Shown piece after piece: positions 1 to 8,215 of a stretch of DNA of 64,000 nt. The DNA comes from Nisaea sp. (GTDB lineage: Bacteria > Pseudomonadota > Alphaproteobacteria > Thalassobaculales > Thalassobaculaceae): contig NZ_JAXMNY010000001.1 of the NCBI RefSeq assembly GCF_034670185.1, forward strand, positions 1,736,001 to 1,800,000, given 5' to 3'. Each line of letters opens with the position of its first letter. Positions within the stretch are counted from its first letter, which is position 1. The notes beneath the pieces are model-generated. The model was not told the origin of the DNA. It was given only the letters and a program-made list of their open reading frames with translations, and made no database searches. Position numbers and translations under genes: made by a program.

Positions 1-68
1 TGGTCCGCGATCCGGTCCAGGACCCGGCCGATGCGCTCTACATAGGAGGCTTCGGTCTGCTTTCTCAT
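1..68 (-). CDS. AraC-family transcriptional regulator, N-terminal fragment (cut by window edge)
   Basis: Only the first 22 complete codons lie in the window, running off its left edge. They read MRKQTEASYVERIGRVLDRI and then AD. The pattern 'YxxRIxRVLDxI' resembles the start of the DNA-binding region in short-linker AraC/GyrI-type regulators. The ATG is at 66-68. The gene is divergent from the lactate-permease-family gene, which starts about 113 bases away, so it may control that gene. Family assignment rests on this short stretch and is tentative. Confidence 0.5.
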   Translation of the reverse strand, partial: MRKQTEASYVERIGRVLDRIAD

Positions 69-181
69 GTCAGCAGAATGCCACCGCTTCGGCCTCGCTG
101 CCCAACCGATCTTGCGGTTATGATCACATCCCGGCCCGCACCCGAACGGGCATCGTGACATCCGATACCGGAAACGCCTGC

Positions 182-1633
182 ATGCTCACTGTGACAGCCG
201 CCGCGCCGCTCATACTTGCGACCCTCGCCATCCTTGTTGCCCGCCAGTCCGCCATGCGGGCGGGCGGGCTCGGGCTTGCCGTCTCGATCCTGATTGCCGC
301 TACTGTTTCGGATTTTTCCCTGAAATCGGACGGCATCGCGGCGGCGGTTATCGACGGGCTGCTGACCACGGCGACCGTCGCCTATGTGCTGCTCGGCGGT
401 GTCACCCTCTATTGGGTGTTGCGCGCGGGTGGCGCGCTGGAGCGGCTCGGCAAGGCAGCCGCCGATGCGATCCCGAACCCGGCGCAACGTGTGCTGGTCC
501 TCGTCCTCGGCGTCTCCGTCTTCTTCGAATCCGCAACCGGTTTCGGCGTCGGCATCATCGTCACCGTGCCGCTGCTGATCGCCCTCGGCTACACACCGGC
601 CCGCGCAGCCCTGATCGCATTGCTAGGGCAATGCGCCGTTCCCTGGGGGGCGCTTGCCATCGGCACGGTGCTCGGTGCCGATCTTTCGAACCTCCCTGCC
701 GACGAGACGGCAATGACGGCGGTCTGGCTTACCCTGCCGTTCATCGTGCTCTGCGCCTTCGCCACGCTTCACTTTGCCGGGGAAAGTCTCACCGATGTTT
801 CGAACATCCTCTCCGCCATTGCCTATAGTGCCCTGCTCGCCGCCACGCTCTGGGCATCAAGCGCCTGGATCAGCGTCGAACTCGGCGGATGCATCGCCGG
901 TCTTGCGGTGACAGTTGTGGGACTGGTGCTAGCCCGCATTCGCTCGAAAGCGCGAACGGACGGGAATGGCCTGCTAGCCGCCGCGATACCGCTCTTCGTG
1001 CTGATGGGCACCCTCTGCCTGACACGCCTTGTGCCGGCGGTGGGCGCCATGACAGAGCCCCTGTTCCGTATCGATGCTCCCGCCTACGAATTCACGCTGT
1101 CTCCTATTCACCATCCGGGCTTCTGGATGTTGCTGGCCGCCCTCACCGGGATCATCTGCCTGCGCATTCCGGCCACCGAAGTCCGTCTGCTGGTGCCACA
1201 AGCGCTGAAGCAGTGGGGCATCGCCAGCCTCTCGGTCGCCGGGTTCATCTGCTTCGGACATGTCATGCTGCATGCGGGAATGACGGACCGGCTGGCGGAA
1301 ACCGTCGCCGCCGGTGCAGGCGCCGCCTATCTGTTCGCAGTTCCGGCAGTCGGCGGTCTGGGCGGTTTCCTGACGGCAAGCAATGCCGGGTCCAACGCGC
1401 TCTTCATGACGTTCCAGAGCACGGTCGCGGAACGGCTGGCGCTCGATCCAGTCTTAGTCGCCGCGGCGCAGAATGCCGCCGGCTCCAATATCACAATGGC
1501 CTCTCCCGGCCGGATCGTGCTCGCCGCGTCCGTCTCCGGGCTGGCGGGACAAGAGAACCAGCTGATGCGCCCAGCACTGGCCATCGGGATCATTGGATTG
1601 CTGTTGATGTTGCCGGTGCTTGCGGTCCTATAG
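182..1633 (+). CDS. L-lactate permease family transporter
   Basis: A 483-residue, strongly hydrophobic protein with about 12 or more predicted membrane segments. The central stretch (FFESATGFGVGIIVTVPLLI, about residues 119-138) and a later 'GGLGGFLTASNAGSNALF' are typical of the LctP/GlcA family, which imports lactate or glycolate by proton symport across the inner membrane. The ATG at 182 is preferred over an upstream GTG at 155 because the hydrophobic first helix begins right after it and GGAAA lies just upstream. The family is usually a little longer (about 530-560 residues), so the substrate could be another 2-hydroxy acid. The stop overlaps the convergent DUF1810 gene by 6 bases. Confidence 0.8.
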   Translation: MLTVTAAAPLILATLAILVARQSAMRAGGLGLAVSILIAATVSDFSLKSDGIAAAVIDGLLTTATVAYVLLGGVTLYWVLRAGGALERLGKAAADAIPNPAQRVLVLVLGVSVFFESATGFGVGIIVTVPLLIALGYTPARAALIALLGQCAVPWGALAIGTVLGADLSNLPADETAMTAVWLTLPFIVLCAFATLHFAGESLTDVSNILSAIAYSALLAATLWASSAWISVELGGCIAGLAVTVVGLVLARIRSKARTDGNGLLAAAIPLFVLMGTLCLTRLVPAVGAMTEPLFRIDAPAYEFTLSPIHHPGFWMLLAALTGIICLRIPATEVRLLVPQALKQWGIASLSVAGFICFGHVMLHAGMTDRLAETVAAGAGAAYLFAVPAVGGLGGFLTASNAGSNALFMTFQSTVAERLALDPVLVAAAQNAAGSNITMASPGRIVLAASVSGLAGQENQLMRPALAIGIIGLLLMLPVLAVL

Positions 1634-2065
1634 ATCCGCGTTGAGAAGCGACAGCGTGCGGTCATCCCGCACGCTGTCATAAAAAAGATCGAGCGCCCGG
1701 CCAAAGAGCGCACTGTCTTCATCGTTCTCTGCCGCCGCTTCAAACAGCGTCAGGCAAGAGCGGAATTTCATGTCGTCGGGGGAGCCGAAAATCTCGAATG
1801 CGGTTTTGTCACTCTGCGGCAGGACAGCCTCGACGCAGGCCCGCAGCCGTGGCCCAAGCACCGGGTCGCGAAGATAGCGACGGGCCTGATCCAGATCCGT
1901 GATGCCATATTGGATCGCCCGCTGGGAGCGGCCGAGTTCGACATGCTGGGGCAAGACATACCAGATCCAGTGAGAGGTTTTCCGGCCCTCTGTCAGCTCG
2001 GCAAGGGCCTGCCCGTAGACAGGCCCTTGTGCCCCGACGAATTTCTGAAGATCGGCGTCGGTCAT
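1628..2065 (-). CDS. DUF1810 domain-containing protein
   Basis: A 145-residue soluble protein matching the DUF1810 family along its whole length. Visible landmarks are 'LQKFVGAQ' at the N-terminus, 'HWIWYVLPQ' near residue 37, 'RAIQYGI' and 'DDMKFRSCLTLF'. The biochemical function of this family is not established. It is the last gene of the minus-strand run headed by the GntR regulator, starting 12 bases after the oxidoreductase stop, so it is probably co-transcribed. Its tail overlaps the convergent permease stop. Confidence 0.8.
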   Translation of the reverse strand: MTDADLQKFVGAQGPVYGQALAELTEGRKTSHWIWYVLPQHVELGRSQRAIQYGITDLDQARRYLRDPVLGPRLRACVEAVLPQSDKTAFEIFGSPDDMKFRSCLTLFEAAAENDEDSALFGRALDLFYDSVRDDRTLSLLNADL

Positions 2066-2077
2066 TACGCCAGCTCC

Positions 2078-3088
2078 CTAAAGGTCCCCGCAGACCTCCA
2101 GCATGATCTTGCCGCTGTGCCCTGCGCTTTCCATGAAGGTATGGGCGGCAGCGGCTTCGGCGAGCGGAAAAGTCTTGCTTACCACCGGCTTCAGCTTGCC
2201 ATCGTCGAACATCGGCCAGACATTGATGGCTAGGCTGTCGCGGATCTCCGCCTTGTTCTCCGGTGTCCGGGAACGCAGTGTGGACCCCGTATAGGTCAGC
2301 CGCTTCAACATCACCGGCATCAGGTCGACCTCGACCTTGGAGCCCTTGTTGAAGGCGAGCTGAACGATCCGTCCGTCCGGCTTCGAAGCCTTGATGTTCC
2401 TGGCGATATTCTCGCCGCCGATGATATCGAGGATGACATCCGCGCCTTTGTATTCGCCACGGATGATCTCGACAAAATCCTCCTCGCGGAAATCCACCGT
2501 GAGGTCTGCGCCAAGATCGCGGCACACCTTGCAGCGCTCCGCCGGGCTGTCGACAGCGACCACCGTCGCGCCAATCGCCTTGGCCAGCTGGATCGAGGTC
2601 GTGCCGAGACCGCCGGCACCGCCATGCACCAGAAAGACTTCACCCCGCGACAGTTTCGCGCCCATGAAGACATTCGACCAAATGGTGAAGTAGGTCTCCG
2701 GCACCGACGCCGCTTCAAGCAGATTGAAACCGTGCGGCAGCGGCAGACAGTGCCGTGCATCGACGGCGCAGTAATCGGCATAACCGCCGCCGTTGGTCAG
2801 GGCACAGACCATATCGCCAACGGCCCAGTTACCCACACTGCCGCCAACCGCGACAACCTTGCCGGAAATCTCCAGGCCGAGCAGGTCCGACGCGCCTTTC
2901 GGCGGCGGGTAGTGGCCCCGACGCTGCACGAGGTCCGGGCCGTTCACTCCGGCATAGGCGACCTGGACCAGCACCTCCCCCGGCGCCGCTTCCGGCACCG
3001 GGCGCCTGCCCGGCACCAGAACCTCCGGTGCGCCGGGCTCGCTGATCTCGACCACGTTCATGTCCGCCGGAAGCGTCGAGTCCGTCAT
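2078..3088 (-). CDS. NAD(P)H-quinone oxidoreductase, zinc-independent MDR family (PIG3-like)
   Basis: A 336-residue medium-chain reductase. The N-terminal half carries 'YAGVNGPDLVQRRGHYPPPKG', and a Rossmann fold follows with 'HGGAGGLGTTSIQLAKAIGA'. No structural or catalytic zinc ligands are evident, which fits the quinone oxidoreductase/PIG3 branch (NADPH-dependent reduction of quinones or enones). I chose the ATG at 3086-3088 because an in-frame TTG further up would add seven non-conserved residues, and GGAG sits upstream of the ATG. It follows the PanE-like gene by 17 bases, and its role in the pathway is inferred only from that position. Confidence 0.8.
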   Translation of the reverse strand: MTDSTLPADMNVVEISEPGAPEVLVPGRRPVPEAAPGEVLVQVAYAGVNGPDLVQRRGHYPPPKGASDLLGLEISGKVVAVGGSVGNWAVGDMVCALTNGGGYADYCAVDARHCLPLPHGFNLLEAASVPETYFTIWSNVFMGAKLSRGEVFLVHGGAGGLGTTSIQLAKAIGATVVAVDSPAERCKVCRDLGADLTVDFREEDFVEIIRGEYKGADVILDIIGGENIARNIKASKPDGRIVQLAFNKGSKVEVDLMPVMLKRLTYTGSTLRSRTPENKAEIRDSLAINVWPMFDDGKLKPVVSKTFPLAEAAAAHTFMESAGHSGKIMLEVCGDL

Positions 3089-3105
3089 CAGAAAATTACT
3101 CCGGT

Positions 3106-4131
3106 TCAATCAACAACAAGCGATTCTGGGCTGCCGGAATCTTCCGGGAAAACCGGATAGAGACCTTGCGTCCGCCCCAGCTGTTGTATCAGAGCCAGCA
3201 CGGAGTCGATATGCGGCGTCTGCAAATCAACCAGCCGTCCCATTTCCTGTACCGCCGTCAGCAGTGCATCCACCTCAAGCTGCCGGCCTTTTTCAAGATC
3301 CTGCAGCATCGAGGTGCGGTGCGCACCGACTTTGGCCGCTCCGTTGATCCGGCGTTCGACGTCGACCCGGAAATGCACGCCGAGACGGGCGCCGATGCGC
3401 TGTGCCTCTTCCATCATCGCCCGTGACAGAGCACGGGTGCCGGGATCGGTTGCCACCACATCGAGTGTCGCACGGGTGAGCGCGCTGATCGGATTGAAGC
3501 AGAGATTGCCCCAGAGCTTCAGCCAGATCTCGTCCCGGATATTTGGCAGAACCGGAGCTTTGAAGCCCGCCTCTTGCAACGCCTGGCTGAGGCGTGCTGC
3601 GCGTTCGGACATGCTGCCGTCCGGCTCGCCGAGAGCAAACTTGTTGCCATAGGTGTGCTTGACGACGCCGGGAGCTGCAATCTCGGTTGCCGGGTAGACG
3701 ACGCAACCGATTGCGCGCTGCGGGCCAATCAAATCCCATTGCCGATCATCCGGATCGACAGAATTCAACCGCAGGTTCTGATAGGCACTGTTGACGCCAA
3801 AGAAGTACCACCAGGGCACACCATTCTGGCAGGTCACAACAGCGGTGTCCGGGCCGAGCAGCGGCACCATCTGGTCGGCCACGTCCCAGGCCTGATGCGT
3901 CTTCAGCGCGACGATCACGTAATCCTGCGGGCCGAGCTCCGCCGGATTGTCCGTCGCGGTGACTTTTGCGACGCGCTCCTCCTCACCGATCAGGAGTTTA
4001 AGGCCGTTCTCCTTGATCGCCGCCAGATGCGCGCCACGCGCGATCAGCGAAACCTCGACGCCATCCACCTGGGCGAGTTCCGCGCCGAGATAACCCCCGA
4101 TCGCGCCAGCGCCGTAAATACAAACCTTCAT
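3106..4131 (-). CDS. 2-dehydropantoate 2-reductase family protein (ketopantoate reductase-like)
   Basis: A 341-residue protein with the N-terminal NADPH motif 'GAGAIGGYLGAEL' (residues 7-19), 'ALKTHQ', 'CQNGVPW' and a helical C-terminal ApbA/PanE domain containing 'DEIWLKLWGNLCFNPISALT'. PanE reduces ketopantoate for CoA synthesis, but many paralogues in catabolic operons act on other 2-oxo or 2-hydroxy acids. Its place downstream of a CoA-transferase and a ThDP lyase suggests a catabolic paralogue that interconverts a 2-oxo acid and a 2-hydroxy acid. A terminator hairpin separates it from the transferase gene, so its expression may be partly uncoupled. Confidence 0.8.
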   Translation of the reverse strand: MKVCIYGAGAIGGYLGAELAQVDGVEVSLIARGAHLAAIKENGLKLLIGEEERVAKVTATDNPAELGPQDYVIVALKTHQAWDVADQMVPLLGPDTAVVTCQNGVPWWYFFGVNSAYQNLRLNSVDPDDRQWDLIGPQRAIGCVVYPATEIAAPGVVKHTYGNKFALGEPDGSMSERAARLSQALQEAGFKAPVLPNIRDEIWLKLWGNLCFNPISALTRATLDVVATDPGTRALSRAMMEEAQRIGARLGVHFRVDVERRINGAAKVGAHRTSMLQDLEKGRQLEVDALLTAVQEMGRLVDLQTPHIDSVLALIQQLGRTQGLYPVFPEDSGSPESLVVD

Positions 4132-4161
4132 GCCCCTACCCTCATTCCTGTCTTTCTTATG

Positions 4162-4194
4162 AAAACGGCGCCGGCTTCAACAAGCCGGCGCCGT
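4162..4194 (-). terminator. Intrinsic terminator-like hairpin between the CoA-transferase and PanE-like genes
   Basis: A perfect 13-base-pair, GC-rich stem (4165-4177 with 4182-4194) closes a CAAC loop. On the minus strand it is followed by a short U run (4162-4164). It could terminate part of the transcription leaving the CoA-transferase gene. Confidence 0.65.
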
Positions 4195-4221
4195 CCCCGA
4201 TATCGTTGCGGCCGGATCGGC

Positions 4222-5463
4222 CTAGACGGCGCCTTCTGCCTTGGCTGCTGCCACGTCTTCGGACGACATGCCGAGCACCGCCGTCAGAATTTCGTCGGTA
4301 TGCTCGCCCAAGAGCGGCGAACGTTCCACCTTTGCCGGCGACGCGGAAAGCTTAATCGGATTGCCGACGGTAAGGTAGGTGCCGCGATGGGGGTGCGGCA
4401 CTTCGACCACCGTACCGGTCGCACGCAGCGACTGATCTTCGGCCAACTCCTTCATGGAGAGGATCGGGCCGCACGGCACATTGAGCGCGTTCAGCGTTTC
4501 CATGACCTCGAACTTGTTCTTGGTCTTTGTCCATTCCTCGATCATGGCGAAGCACTTGTCGAGTTTCGGCAGGCGCACTTCCGGTGTGGCCCATTCCGGG
4601 TCCTCGATCAGCTCCTCGCGGCCGATGGTTTTCATCAGCGGCGCCCAGCCCGGAGGCTGGATGATGACATAGATATAATCGTTCGGACCGCCGCCCTTGG
4701 TCTGCACAGCCCAACCCGGCTGCCCGCCACCGGAGGCATTACCGGCCCGCGGCACAGCCTCGCCGAACTCACCGTTCGGATATTGCGGATATTCCTTCAG
4801 CGGACCGTGTTCCAGGCGCTGCTGATCGCGCAATTTCACGCGGCAGAGATTGAGCACGCCGTCCTGCATTGCGCATTCGACCCGCTGGCCCTTGCCGGAA
4901 TTGGTCCGGTGATAGAGCGCAGTAACGATGCCGAGCGCCAGATGCAGGCCGGTTCCGCTGTCACCGATCTGGGAGCCGGTAACGGTCGGCGGACCATCCT
5001 CGAAACCGGTGGTGGAAGCCGAGCCGCCAGTACACTGGGCAACATTCTCGTAAACTTTGCAGTCTTCGAACGCGCCCGGGCCAAAGCCCTTGATGCTGGC
5101 ATAGACGATGCGCGGGTTGATCTCCTGGATGCGCTCCCAGGTGAAGCCCATACGGTCGAGCGCGCCGGGCGCAAAGTTCTCCACCATCACATCGCATTCT
5201 TCGATGAGGCGGGTCAGGATTTCCTTACCCTTGTCAGTCTTGGTGTTGAGCGTGACGCTGCGCTTGTTGCTGTTCAGCATGGTAAAATACAGGCTGTCGG
5301 CATCCGGCAGGTCGCGGAGCTGGCCACGGGTAATGTCACCGACACCCGGGCGCTCGACCTTGATCACATCGGCACCGAACCATGCCAGCAACTGGGTGCA
5401 AGTCGGGCCCGACTGCACATGCGTCATGTCCAGAATGCGGACACCTTTCAACGCTTCGCTCAT
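4222..5463 (-). CDS. frc: Formyl-CoA:oxalate CoA-transferase-like class III CoA-transferase
   Basis: A 413-residue protein that aligns with formyl-CoA transferase throughout: 'GVRILDMTHVQSGPTCTQLL' at the start, 'DSLYFTMLNSNKRS', 'ENFAPGALDRMGFTWERI', and 'QIGDSG' with the expected catalytic Asp at about residue 168. The flexible glycine loop reads 'NASGGGQPGW' where the Oxalobacter enzyme has four glycines. Class III enzymes move CoA between carboxylic acids through an aspartyl-CoA anhydride. The ATG at 5461-5463 matches the family N-terminus. The gene sits 70 bases after a ThDP-dependent lyase. The substrate may be oxalate or another small 2-hydroxy or 2-oxo acid. Confidence 0.85.
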   Translation of the reverse strand: MSEALKGVRILDMTHVQSGPTCTQLLAWFGADVIKVERPGVGDITRGQLRDLPDADSLYFTMLNSNKRSVTLNTKTDKGKEILTRLIEECDVMVENFAPGALDRMGFTWERIQEINPRIVYASIKGFGPGAFEDCKVYENVAQCTGGSASTTGFEDGPPTVTGSQIGDSGTGLHLALGIVTALYHRTNSGKGQRVECAMQDGVLNLCRVKLRDQQRLEHGPLKEYPQYPNGEFGEAVPRAGNASGGGQPGWAVQTKGGGPNDYIYVIIQPPGWAPLMKTIGREELIEDPEWATPEVRLPKLDKCFAMIEEWTKTKNKFEVMETLNALNVPCGPILSMKELAEDQSLRATGTVVEVPHPHRGTYLTVGNPIKLSASPAKVERSPLLGEHTDEILTAVLGMSSEDVAAAKAEGAV

Positions 5464-5496
5464 TGTCTTTCTCTTCCCTCTTACCGGATTTAACGG

Positions 5497-5529
5497 AAAA
5501 AGGGCGCGCCGGAGACCCGGCACGCCCTT
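5497..5529 (-). terminator. Intrinsic terminator between the ThDP lyase and the CoA-transferase
   Basis: A 13-base-pair stem (5500-5512 with 5517-5529, loop AGAC) has a single mismatch that becomes a G-U pair in the minus-strand RNA. It runs straight into five U residues (5497-5501). This is a convincing Rho-independent terminator or attenuator inside the operon-like run. Confidence 0.75.
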
Positions 5530-5533
5530 CCGC

Positions 5534-7258
5534 TTATTTGTACATGGTCTGGTTTTTGGTACCCGGCGCGTACTCGTTCGGATCGACCCAGATGTTGACG
5601 ACCGCGGACTTGCCGCTGGTTTTCACCGCTTCGCGGGCGCGTAGCAGAGCCGGCTGGATCTGGTTCGCCTCATGCACCTCTTCGCCGTGACCACCCAGCA
5701 TTTCAGCAAACTTGGAGAACGGCACATCGCCGAGCTTGTTGCCGACATTGCCGCGCTGATCGCCGTATTTCGCGATCTGGCCGTAGCGGATCTGGTTCAT
5801 CGAGGAGTTGTTACCGATGACGGCGATATAGGGCACACCGAACCGGTTCGCGGTCTCCATGTCGAAGGCGGTCATGCCGAAGGAACCATCGCCGTAATAG
5901 CAGAGGATTTCCTTCTCCGGATTGGCAAGCCCCGCCGCGATGGCGAAGCCGGTGCCGACACCGAGTGAGCCAAGCGCGCCCGGATCCATCCAGTTACCCG
6001 GTCCTTTCGGTGCAACGGCCTGCGCGGAGATCGTCACCACGTCGCCACCGTCACCGATATAAACCGTTTTTTCGGTCAGGAACTCGTTCAGCTCCCACGC
6101 CACCCGGTAGGGATGGATCGGGGACTGGTCGGACAGGAACAGCGGCATCAGCTTTTCGGTTGCCGCCTCTTCGGCCGCGCGCAGTTCCTTCAGCCAGCCG
6201 TCACGGCCCTTGGAGCCATTATCGACCCGGCCCTTGATGGCCGCGTGTACGGCGCTGAGGATCGCACCCGGATCGCCGGCGATGCCGAGATCCACGTCCC
6301 GGTTCTTGCCGACAGTGCTGTAAGACTGATCGATCTGCACCAGCGTCAGATCTTCCCGGATCCGCTTGCCGTAACCCATGCGGAAATCGAACGGCGTGCC
6401 GACGATCAGCAGCAGGTCCGCCTTCTGGAAGGCGAGACGACGGGTCCGGTTGTAATAATGGCTGTCCGTCTGCGGGAGCATGCCGCGGGCGCCACCGTTC
6501 ATGTAGCAGGCGATGTTCAGGTCCTTGACCAGATCGATCGCCGCCTGATGGCCGCGGCTCATCCAGACCTGGGAGCCGACGAGGATGGCCGGACGTTCCG
6601 CCTTGACGATCAGGTCGGCCAGACGCTCGATATCGGCCGGGTCGCCAATGGACTTGACCGAGGCGCGGTACTTGCCCGGCTCCGGGATAACAGCGCTGGA
6701 CAGCGGCACTTCGCGGTCCAGCACGTCGCGCGGAATTTCAAGATATGAGGGGCCGTAGGCACCGGCGAAACACTCGCGAGCCGCCATCGAGACCATGTCG
6801 CCCGCACGTTCCGTGGAGCGGACACCGGCGGAGAACTTGGTGATCGGCGCCATGATGTCGACATGGGGAAGATCCTGCAACGAGCCCATCTTGTGCTGGG
6901 TCAGCGCGCCCTGTCCGCCAATATGCAGCATCGGGCTTTCCGAGCGGAATGCCGTGGCGACACCTGTCATCGCATTGGTGCAGCCGGGACCAGCCGTGGT
7001 GACGAGGCAGCCGAGCTTGCCGGTCTGACGAGCGTAACCGTCGGCGGCATGGGCCGCGACCTGCTCGTGCCGGAAGTCGACAATACGGATGCCTTCATCG
7101 ACGCAGCCGTCATAGATATCGATGATATGCCCGCCGCAGAGCGTGAAAATGGTGTCCACGCCCTCGTTCTTCAGGGCTTTCGCGACCAAATGGCCACCGG
7201 ATACGACTTCGCCGGAGCGGTCTTTTTCCTTCAGGGTATCGGTAGCGGTATCGCTCAT
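5534..7258 (-). CDS. ThDP-dependent enzyme, 2-hydroxyacyl-CoA lyase/oxalyl-CoA decarboxylase type
   Basis: A 574-residue three-domain ThDP enzyme. The cofactor-activating Glu is in 'DFRHEQVAAHAADGYAR' (about E65). The Mg-ThDP motif begins 'GDGSFGM' (456) and ends 'IGNNSS' (about 484). The C-terminus ends 'APGTKNQTMYK'. The family includes acetolactate synthase, oxalyl-CoA decarboxylase and 2-hydroxyacyl-CoA lyases, which cleave acyl-CoAs to formyl-CoA plus an aldehyde or ketone. The neighbouring formyl-CoA-transferase-like gene favours a CoA-thioester substrate over acetolactate synthesis, and there is no small regulatory subunit. The ATG has GGGAG eight bases upstream. The exact substrate cannot be read from the sequence. 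Confidence 0.75.
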   Translation of the reverse strand: MSDTATDTLKEKDRSGEVVSGGHLVAKALKNEGVDTIFTLCGGHIIDIYDGCVDEGIRIVDFRHEQVAAHAADGYARQTGKLGCLVTTAGPGCTNAMTGVATAFRSESPMLHIGGQGALTQHKMGSLQDLPHVDIMAPITKFSAGVRSTERAGDMVSMAARECFAGAYGPSYLEIPRDVLDREVPLSSAVIPEPGKYRASVKSIGDPADIERLADLIVKAERPAILVGSQVWMSRGHQAAIDLVKDLNIACYMNGGARGMLPQTDSHYYNRTRRLAFQKADLLLIVGTPFDFRMGYGKRIREDLTLVQIDQSYSTVGKNRDVDLGIAGDPGAILSAVHAAIKGRVDNGSKGRDGWLKELRAAEEAATEKLMPLFLSDQSPIHPYRVAWELNEFLTEKTVYIGDGGDVVTISAQAVAPKGPGNWMDPGALGSLGVGTGFAIAAGLANPEKEILCYYGDGSFGMTAFDMETANRFGVPYIAVIGNNSSMNQIRYGQIAKYGDQRGNVGNKLGDVPFSKFAEMLGGHGEEVHEANQIQPALLRAREAVKTSGKSAVVNIWVDPNEYAPGTKNQTMYK

Positions 7259-7316
7259 AGTCAGGCTCCCTTTTTATTGGCGGTCGTTTAAATGCGCACC
7301 GCCGCTTGATCTTTGG

Positions 7317-8003
7317 TTATCCGAGATAGTTCACGTTGTTAGCGACATGCTTGGCGAGCGCGAGCGCATGGTCCTTGACCAGACGCTCCGCCAACTCCCC
7401 GTCACGGGCCTCGATTGCCTCGACGATATGCATGTGGTCCTGCATCGACCGGGCAATCCGGTCCTGCTCCCCTATGGTCCGGACGCGGATGGCGCGGACA
7501 TGCAGGAAGATCTTGTCTGTCATATCCAGAATCAGCGGCGAGTGGCCGAGCTTCAGGATTGCCTGATGGAATTCGATATTGCGGCTCGAATACTCGTCGA
7601 TTTCCAGCCGGCCTTTTTCTGTTTCCTGGAAGATACGGCGCAACTGCTGGATTTCCGCATCGGAAGCTATCTCCGCAGCCTGCCGCGCCGCCATGCCTTC
7701 GAGCGCGGCCCAAACCTTGATCATCTCGATGATCTCGGCCTTGGTCTTGCGGACGATGAACACACCGCGCCGAGGCTGGATATCGACCAGCCCTTCCTGC
7801 GCCAACCGGGCCAATGCTTCACGCAGAGGCGTCCTGCTGATCCCGAGCTGCTCCGACAACTGCCGCTCGTCGAGCCGCAGATTGGCGTCCGGATCGTAGA
7901 TGTTCATCGAGACGATGCCGTCTTTCAGAGCCGCGTAAGTCTTGTCCTTGAGACTCACTTCGGCCGCGATTGGCGTCACCATCAACGCTGAAGACTCATT
8001 CAT
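7317..8003 (-). CDS. GntR-family regulator, FCD (FadR-type) effector domain
   Basis: A 228-residue regulator. The winged helix-turn-helix 'RLDERQLSEQLGISRTPLRE' lies near residues 42-61, followed by 'GLVDIQPRRGVF'. The all-helical FCD domain contains metal/effector-type residues such as 'FHQAILKLGHSP' and 'DHMHIVEAIEARD'. The ATG at 8001-8003 has GGGGA upstream and is preferred over longer in-frame starts. It is the first gene of the minus-strand run that includes the ThDP lyase and CoA-transferase, so it probably represses that run and itself through the palindrome at 8080-8089. FCD regulators typically respond to carboxylates. Confidence 0.9.
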   Translation of the reverse strand: MNESSALMVTPIAAEVSLKDKTYAALKDGIVSMNIYDPDANLRLDERQLSEQLGISRTPLREALARLAQEGLVDIQPRRGVFIVRKTKAEIIEMIKVWAALEGMAARQAAEIASDAEIQQLRRIFQETEKGRLEIDEYSSRNIEFHQAILKLGHSPLILDMTDKIFLHVRAIRVRTIGEQDRIARSMQDHMHIVEAIEARDGELAERLVKDHALALAKHVANNVNYLG

Positions 8004-8031
8004 GCAGATTTCCCCGGCATGCAGATTTCCC
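8001..8031 (-). repeat. Tandem duplication of the gntR ribosome-binding site and start, creating a 6-codon leader ORF
   Basis: CATGCAGATTTCCC (plus strand) occurs at 8001-8014 and again at 8018-8031, a 17-base period. On the minus strand each copy is a GGGAAATCTGC Shine-Dalgarno region plus ATG. The upstream ATG (8018-8020) is out of frame and encodes MPGKSA. Its TGA stop overlaps the gntR ATG as ATGA, the arrangement expected for translational coupling. Confidence 0.6.
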
Positions 8032-8079
8032 TGCCGTTCGACCAATAGAGAATAACCCCGAAACAGGGTGCGTGGGTTC

Positions 8080-8112
8080 TGGTATACCACACACTTTATG
8101 CCATGGAATACC
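8080..8112. promoter_or_regulatory. Candidate operator for the GntR/FCD regulator
   Basis: A perfect 10-base palindrome TGGTATACCA lies at 8080-8089. A second copy with one change (GGAATACC on the plus strand, 8105-8112) sits 24 bases away. FadR-type GntR proteins typically bind TGGTnnnACCA or TnGTATACnA sites. The position, about 80 bases upstream of the gntR start, fits autoregulation and control of the whole minus-strand run. Confidence 0.6.
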
Positions 8113-8215
8113 TAAATTGCTGTCCGAAGGCCCACTATTGCCAAGGGCTGCTTGGTTCCCCGCCGCGGGAAAAGCGCGTCAAGGGTCGGTTTAACGCCAG
8201 GAACGAGCCGGAGCG

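Noticed and set aside
3574..5493. A long open frame on the plus strand (over 600 codons) through the PanE-like and CoA-transferase genes.
   Set aside because: It lies antisense to two well-conserved enzymes. In GC-rich DNA the opposite strand often stays open; its product is His/Arg/Ala-rich with no recognisable domain and no Shine-Dalgarno.
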